Origin: Siphonodentalium dalli
Lineage: Eukaryota > Mollusca > Scaphopoda > Gadilida > Siphonodentaliidae
Assembly: GCA_032622095.1 (NCBI GenBank)
Contig: CP136069.1
Span: 105,492,278 to 105,556,277 of the forward strand
Reading direction: 5' to 3'
Length of the DNA: 64,000 nt
Part shown: positions 57,590 through 64,000 of the stretch, piece after piece
How the letters are laid out: the number at the start of each line of letters is the position of its first letter
How positions within the stretch are numbered: the first letter of the stretch is position 1
Position numbers and translations under genes: made by a program
The notes under the pieces: generated by a model
Seen by the model: only the letters and a program-made list of their open reading frames with translations
Told to the model about the DNA's origin: nothing
Database searches by the model: none

Positions 57590-58023
57590 CAGCACGAAAA
57601 TTAGTCGTATATAAAATGTACGATGTGCTGTCTATTTGATCTTGTGTGATGCAGTGCTAATCTTTTGAAGAGGTGGCGGTTTCTTTGCAATATAATAAGC
57701 ATTGCAACATACGTGTATGGTTTATTATCATGTACAGTGCTGAACAATCCGAAAATGTAACTACTATTTATATCACAAGGATATGCACTTAAATTTCTGT
57801 TTCATTCGGGGTCAAAAATAATAAGTTCAGGCATGCAACATACGAAGTAATGTTTCGCCACACAGTGTATGATATAAATTATTGATAATAAACCATACAC
57901 GTATGTTGCAATGCTTATTATATTGCAAAGAAACCGCCACCTCTTCAAAAGATTAGCACTGCATCACACAAGATCAAATAGACAGCACATCGTACATTTT
58001 ATATACGACTAATTTTCGTGCTG
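57590..58023. repeat. Inverted repeat with 141-bp arms that read as identical
   Basis: Arms 57590-57730 and 57883-58023 were compared base by base and appear to be exact reverse complements (begin CAGCACGAAAATTAGTCGTA). The 152-base spacer is AT-rich. Identity of the arms implies a recent origin or gene conversion. No coding frame. Confidence 0.9.
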
Positions 58024-58208
58024 TCAAAAACAAACGCTCAATAAATTATCACTTGATTAACCACCGCAGTGCCGTTTTTTGTGACTGATATTAGAGAACG
58101 GGTGCTCTGGGCTTCTCCAAAACGCGACCACGGCGGTGTCGGTGTGATTTTACATTTACATATGAAGTTTGAGCTCAATCTGTATACGCGTTTTCGATTT
58201 TATGAAGT

Positions 58209-58213
<5 letters not shown>

Positions 58214-58262
<49 letters not shown>
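58214..58262. repeat. (AT)n microsatellite at a monomer end
   Basis: About 24 AT units immediately before the ACGGAAGTCTC junction. Confidence 0.9.
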
Positions 58263-58264
<2 letters not shown>

Positions 58265-59239
58265 GGAAGTCTCAAAATATATAGTATAGACTAGCAGGTT
58301 AGCCCGCCACTGGCGTGGTTGGTCAGAAACATGACAATTTTTAATTTAATTTTTTTTTTTTATTTCTAATTTTTTTAATTAATTATTATTATTATTTTTT
58401 TTTTATTACCCGATTTGACCTTGAATTGATCATTTTCAAGGTCAAGGTCAGGTCGGGGTCACAATTTAACCCGTCCACGACACTTCCCGTAGGTAGCAAG
58501 TTTGAGCTCAATCAGTTTGATCATTTTCAAGGTCAAGGTCAGGTCGGGGTCACAATTTAACCCGTCCACGACACTTCCCGTAGGTAGCAAGTTTGAGCTC
58601 AATCAGTTCGATTCTATAAAGGACACACACACATATATATCATTTGTGGTACCCGTTTCAAGATGAAGATCACATAGGGCGGAAAAACTGACCCGATCCG
58701 CGTGCATAGGAAGCCCTAAGTACGAAAGTATCATTTTCAAGGTCAAGGTCAGGTCGGGGTCACAATTTAACCGGTCCACGACACTTCCCGTAGGTAGCAA
58801 GTTTGAGCTCAATCAGTTCGAGTCTATAAATGACAGACACATATATGGTATCCGTTTCACGGTGAAGATCACCTAGGGCGGAAAAACTGACCCGATCCGA
58901 ATTCCTAGGAAGCCCTAAGTACTTAAGAATCACACAACACGCTCATGTCTGTATACTAACGCACACGCCCAGACCCAGACGTAAGAATCACATTACGCAC
59001 ACACGCTCTTAATCAACTACACTGCGGATAGGAACGCTCTTTAACTATCAACGCTATTAAGCCCCGCCGTGTTTGCGGTGATTTTATTGATTGGAGTGGA
59101 GAACGAGTGCTCAGAGCTTGTCCAAAATGCGACGTGGACGATCCCCGTGGATTTTTTACCCTTATATACGAAGTTTGAGCTCGATCCGACCAGTCGTTTT
59201 CGATTCTATAAAGTACCCACACACATATATATACGGAAG

Positions 59240-60360
59240 TCTCAAAATATATAGTAGACTAGCATGTTAGCCCGCCACTGGCGGCATTCGTCCCATGGCT
59301 TTGTTTCAGAAACATGACATTTTTGTAATTATTTTGTTTTTATTTATTTTTGTTTTTTATTTTTTAATTTGAATTTAATGTTTTTTAAATTTAATTTTTT
59401 GTTTCTGGCGGAAAAATTTACCCGTAGAAATCGCCCCTTCCTAGGAACGACAGACAACGCATTCTTTGTTTCGTGAAATCTCTCTACGATAACATTGCAT
59501 TGAATTGAAATTAAATTTTAAATTGTTTCAATTCAATTTTTTTTTTCTGGCGGAAAAATTTACCCGTAGAAATCCCCCCTTCCTAGGAACGACAGACAAC
59601 GCATTCTTTGTTTCGTGAAATCTCTCTACGATAACATTGCATTGAATTTAAAACAAACGCTTCCCGTCGGGAAATCTGTCTTCGGGTCGTTGTTGGCATC
59701 ACGGCTCCCCGAAAACTCTCACATTGCCGAAAACGTGTATTTAGTAATATCGTTGTTGTTGATATTTACGGCTTGGGGGCTATTTTCTTATTTAGCAAGT
59801 TTGAGCTCAATCGGTTAGAGTCTATAAAGGACACACTCATATATATGACACTTCCCGTAGGTAGCAAGTTTGAGCTCAATCGGCATTCCCTGGAATTTCC
59901 CGTAGATTGGCAGATTCCAGTAGCTTTATAACGGTATATCTGGGGAGAAATCTGATGCTATATTCGTAATTATCTGGGATGATTTCGGTATATACCGAAG
60001 GTATATACTGTAAAATCAAAGCGCGCCATCCGTGCTCGCAGGGAATAAATTTCGAGCGATAACGTTTGCGTTCCCGTATAACTCTGCAGATGCGAATAAC
60101 GTTGAATGGGAAACAGACGCTCTTTATAGAGATGCGTCAAAAACAAACGCTCATTAAATAATCACTTGATTAACCCCCGCCGTGCCTTTGCGGTGATTTG
60201 AGATTGGAGAACGGGTGCTCTGAGCTTCCCTAAACCGCTACCACGGTCGTGTCGGTGGGATTTGACACTTACATAGGAAGTTTGATCTCAATCTGTACAC
60301 GCGTTTTGGATTCTATGAAGTACACACACACACACACACACATATACGAAGTCTCAAAAT
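59240..60360. repeat. Satellite monomer type 2, copy 1
   Basis: Highly similar to 61035-62100, including a 67-68-codon frame near 59615 (GTG start) that is preserved merely because the DNA is. Contains a small palindrome GGTATATACCGAAGGTATAT near 59987. Confidence 0.8.
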
Positions 60361-60528
60361 ATATAGTACTAGCAGGTTAGCCCGCCACCGGCGGCTTGTC
60401 CGAAACATGACATTTATATATATTTTTTTTTAATTTTTAGCTCCACGCGTTTCAATAAGACAAATTTGTACCCGGTAGCTCCACCAGTTTCCGAGATCTG
60501 GTCTGCGCATGAAAATTTGTACCCGGCG

Positions 60529-60775
60529 CAAGATACATTCACATGCCAAATTTCAAGTCGATAGCTCCACCCGTTTCCGAGATCTCGTCTGCGCATGCAC
60601 TGCACGGGCGTCGCACGGGCTCGGCGACCCGATACAATTTGTACCCGGCGCAAGATACATGAACATAGCAAATTTCAAGTCGATAGCTCCACCGTTTCCG
60701 ATATCTCGTTTGCGCATGCGCTGCACGGGCGTCGCACGGGCTCGCCAATATGACAACGACCACCGCCTGGTCAAA
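60529..60775. repeat. Two direct units of about 125 bp within the satellite
   Basis: Each has GCAAGATACAT(T/G)(C/A)ACAT, AAATTTCAAGTCGATAGCTC, CTGCACGGGCGTCGCACGGG. A third diverged copy lies near 62152-62270. Confidence 0.8.
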
Positions 60776-61034
60776 CTACACATACGTACCAAGTTTCGTC
60801 CCGATCGGTCGAGAATCGTAGATTTGTATGAAGTACAACACACACACAAACATAAATATATAAGAGAGATATGTAAATTAGATAGATTGTATCAAAATAT
60901 ATAGGAGAGATATGTAAATGATCTACACACCATTACTGGTGTTTGTCAAAGTTTAGTGGGGTATATCAATACTCATTCACGATCATATCATTGAGGTCCG
61001 GAGGGTGTGGGCTATCTCTCGAATACAAGGAGTT

Positions 61035-62100
61035 CTCAAAATATATAGAAGAGAAGACTAGCAGGTTAGCCCGCCACTGGCGGCATTCGTCCCATGGCTT
61101 TGTTTCAGAAACATGACATTTTTGTAATTATTTTGTTTTTATTTATTTTTGTTTTTTATTTTTGAATATGAATTTAATGTTTTTTAAATTTAATTATTTT
61201 GTTTCTGAATTGTTATTTTATTGTTAATTTTTTTTAATTTTAAATTGTTTTAATTAAATTGTTTTAATTAATTTTTTTGTTTCTGGCGGAAAAATTTACC
61301 CGTAGAAATCCCCCCTTCCTAGGAACGACAGACAACGCATTCTTTGTTTCGTGAAATCTCTCTACGATAACATTGCATTGAATTTAAAACAAACGCTTCC
61401 CGTCGGGAAATCTGTCTTCGGGTCGTTGTTGTTGGCATCACGGCTCCCCGAAAACTTTCACATTGCCGAAAACGTGTATTTAGTAATATCGTTGTTGTTG
61501 ATATTTACGGCTTGGGGACTATTTTCTTATTTAGCAAGTTTGAGCTCAATCGGTTAGAGTCTATAAAGGACACACTCATATATATGACACTTCCCGTAGG
61601 TAGCAAGTTTGAGCTCAATCGGCATTCCCTGGAATTTCCCGTAGATTGGCAGATTCCAGTAGCTTTATAACGGTATATCTGGGGAGAAATCTGATGCTAT
61701 ATTCGTGATTATCTGGGATGATTTCGGTATATACCGAAGGTATATACTGTAAAAACAGAGCGCGCCATCCGTGCTCGCAGGGAATAAATTTCGAGCGATA
61801 ACGTTTGCGTTCCCGTATAACTCTGCAGATGCGAATAACGTTGAATGGGAAACAGACGCTCTTTATAGAGATGCGTCAAAAACAAACGCTCATTAAATAA
61901 TCACTTGATTAACCCCCGCCGTGCCTTTGCGGTGATTTGAGATTGGAGAACGGGTGCTCTGAGCTTCCCTAAACCGCGACTACGGCGGTGTCGGTGGGAT
62001 TTTACACTTACATACTAAATTTGATCTCAATCTGTACACGCGTTTTGGATTCTATGAAGTACACACACACACACACACACATATATACGAAGTCTCAAAA
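61035..62100. repeat. Satellite monomer type 2, copy 2
   Basis: Second copy of 59240-60360, offset by about 1.74-1.80 kb, with small indels (for example an extra GTT in TTGTTGTTGG near 61427). Confidence 0.8.
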
Positions 62101-62371
62101 TATATAGTATAGACTAGAAGGTGACCCGACTTCGTCCGGGCTATTCAAAAACCAAATTTCAAGTCGATTGCTCCACCCGTTTCCTAGATCTGGTCTGCGC
62201 ATGCGCGAAGCTGGTGTCGCACGTGCTCGGCGACCCGATAAAATTCGTATCCGGGGCAAGATACATTCACATTTTTTTTAATTTTTTTTTTTTTTCTGGC
62301 GTTTACCCGAAAAAATTCCCCCTTCCTAGGAACGACAGACAACGCATTCTTTTTTTTAACCTGCCCGTACC

Positions 62372-62760
62372 CGTCCTAATGTCGTGAAATCTCTCTGCAT
62401 AATATTTCGATCGATAACATTGCATTGAATTGAAAACAAACGCTTCCCGTCGTGAAATCTCTCTACGATAACATTGCATTGAATTGAAAACAAACGCTTC
62501 CCGTCGTGAAATCTCTCTGCATAACATTTCGAGTCTGCCGTACCCGTCCTAATGTCGTGAAATCTCTCTGCATAATATTTCGAGCGATAACATTGCATTG
62601 AATTGAAAACAAACGCTTCCCGTCGTGAAATCTCTCTGCATAATATTTCGAGCGACAGGCTACAATCAGGCTCCCGTCATACATATAAGTAGATAGCGAA
62701 AACGACGATAACATTGCAGTGAATTGAAAACAAACGCTTCCCGTCGTGAAATCTACAATC
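62372..62760. repeat. Internal tandem repeat of about 60-75-bp units
   Basis: CGTGAAATCTCTCTGCATAA, then AACATTGCATTGAATTGAAA and ACAAACGCTTCCCGT repeat about five times with deletions. Minus-strand frames with repeating peptides (MQRDFTTxx) come from it. Confidence 0.85.
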
Positions 62761-63675
62761 AGACTCCCGTCATACAGATAAGTTGATAGCGAAAACGACG
62801 CTCTTTATATAGACACTGCGGAAAACGAACGCTCTTTATATATCAACGCTATTAACCCCGAATTGCCGATTGCGGTGATTTTGATGATTGTGAAGGGAGA
62901 AACGTTGCTCTGAGCTTCTCCAAAACGCGATCACGGTGGTGTCCGTGTGATTTTACACTTATATACGAAATTTGAGCTCAATCTGTCCAACCGTTTTCGA
63001 TTCCGTGAAGTACCCACATACACACACATATATATACGGAAGTCTCAAAATATATAGTAGACTAGCAGGTTAGCCCGCCACTGGCGTGGTTGGTCAGAAA
63101 CATGACATTTTTGTAATTATTTTGTTTTTATTTTTTTTAATTTTTTTTAATTTTTTAATATTAATTTAATGTTTTTTTTAAATTTAATTATTATTATTTT
63201 TTTTTTTTTTAATTTTAAATTGTTTTGATTAATTTTTTAAATGATTTTTTTGTTTCTGGTGGAAAATTGACCCGATGAAATCCCCCCTTCCTAGGAACGA
63301 CATACAACGCATTGTTTGTTTTTCAATGAGTTAATTCATGGTACCCGTCTCCCCGAAAAGAGCGGACAGTCAATTAATCCCGTCGTGAAATATCTCTGCA
63401 TAATATTTTCAGCGATAGCGTTGCGTTGTAAATTGTAAAAAAACGCTCTTTATAGCGATGCGTCAAAAACAAACGCTCATTAAATTATCACATGATTAAC
63501 CACCGCAGTGCCGTTCGCGGTGATTTTGATGATTGGGAAGGGAGAAGAGGTGTTCTGAGCTTCTCCAAAATGCGAACACGACGGTGTCCGTGGGACTTTA
63601 CACTTACATACGAAATTTGAGCTCAATCTGTACACGCGTTTTCGATTCTATGAAGTACCCACATATATACACACA

Positions 63676-63717
<42 letters not shown>

Positions 63718-64000
63718 GGAAGTCTCAAATTATATAGTAGACTAGCAGGTTAGCCCGCCACTGGCGTGGTTGGTCAGAAACATGACATTTTTAAAATTAT
63801 TTTTATTTTTATTAAAAATTAAAAAAATTAAAAAAAAAAATTTATATTAATTTAATGTTTTTTAAATTTAAATTATGTTTTTTTGAATTTTTTAATATTT
63901 ATTTAATTTTTATTCTAATTGACCTATTTATTTAATTTTTATTCTAATTGACCCGATGAAATCCCCCCTTCCTAGGAACGACACACAACGCATTCTTTGT

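Larger units (their letters stand above)
58024..64000. repeat. Composite satellite with recurring junction block and microsatellites
   Basis: A junction phrase (GAAGTCTCAAAATATATAGT, then GACTAGCAGGTTAGCCCGCC and ACTGGCG) recurs near 58265, 59235, 60345, 61032, 62088, 63038 and 63718. It is usually preceded by a CA or TA microsatellite and by TTTCGATTCTATGAAGTAC, and followed by a long T/A-rich tract, CCCCCTTCCTAGGAACGACA, AACAAACGCT(C/T) and a GGTGATTTTGATGATTGGA block. Monomers are 0.7-1.1 kb with internal deletions. The array runs off the window edge. TCAAGGTCAAGGTCAGGTCG appears in the first monomers. Confidence 0.8.

Noticed and set aside
59615-61557. Twin 67-68-codon frames with a hydrophobic stretch
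   Set aside because: Start is GTG within satellite DNA; conservation reflects duplication of the whole monomer, not selection on the protein.
62303-62714. Minus-strand repeating peptide frames
   Set aside because: By-products of the 60-75-bp tandem repeat.

Overview
The window looks like AT-rich, repeat-dense nuclear DNA of an invertebrate animal. Supporting signs are GT-AG introns, long intergenic stretches, many foldback elements, an animal-type PIF/Harbinger transposon, a decayed non-LTR retrotransposon tail, and a long leucine-rich-repeat gene of metazoan type. The frequent ACATGTA strings and the satellite style fit a mollusc or another lophotrochozoan, but that placement is inference; no rRNA, tRNA or mitochondrial marker was found. 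Nothing is prokaryotic: there are no operons, CRISPR arrays or ribosome binding sites.

Layout. 0-3.6 kb: a gene with a Mutator-type transposase domain fused to a YqaJ-type nuclease, followed by an exon encoding a Tudor/chromo-like module that lies in the wrong frame. 5.0-14.4 kb: two nearly identical 3.6-kb segments in direct orientation, each a dead Harbinger element whose two genes lie on opposite strands with interlocked exons and introns. The 2.2-kb spacer between them holds foldback repeats. 14.4-16.2 kb: a palindrome and a tandem array of about 190-bp units. 16.3-28.9 kb: two decayed copies of one unnamed transposon-like gene facing each other as a large inverted repeat, with about 6.2 kb of foldback-rich DNA between them. 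28.9-32.3 kb: a 130-bp minisatellite built around TCAAGGTCA, an orphan C2H2 zinc-finger exon and an AT microsatellite. 32.9-38.6 kb: diverged inverted repeats around a clean 1.37-kb MULE-like element with 103-bp TIRs and a possible 9-bp target duplication.

38.7-42.1 kb: a 0.9-kb foldback element (second copy inverted at 53.6 kb), then the one clearly intact cellular gene, a 784-aa LRR protein on the minus strand. 43-44 kb: a possible decayed low-complexity coding fragment. 45-54 kb: nested repeats, including an insertion that can be compared with an unoccupied site in an inverted paralogue and whose core is a GC-rich foldback. 54-58 kb: short direct repeats, a 5'-truncated LINE tail and a hairpin with two 141-bp arms that read as identical. 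58-64 kb: a composite satellite made of recurring monomers that each end in a microsatellite and a shared junction block.

Functionally the window is a transposon graveyard around one host gene (LRR) and one possibly domesticated or still autonomous transposase-nuclease gene. The most interesting points are the interlocked two-gene Harbinger with lesions shared by both copies, the nested foldback with a visible empty site, and several long hairpins that could feed small-RNA pathways if transcribed. All coordinates and alignments were made by eye; no database search was possible.
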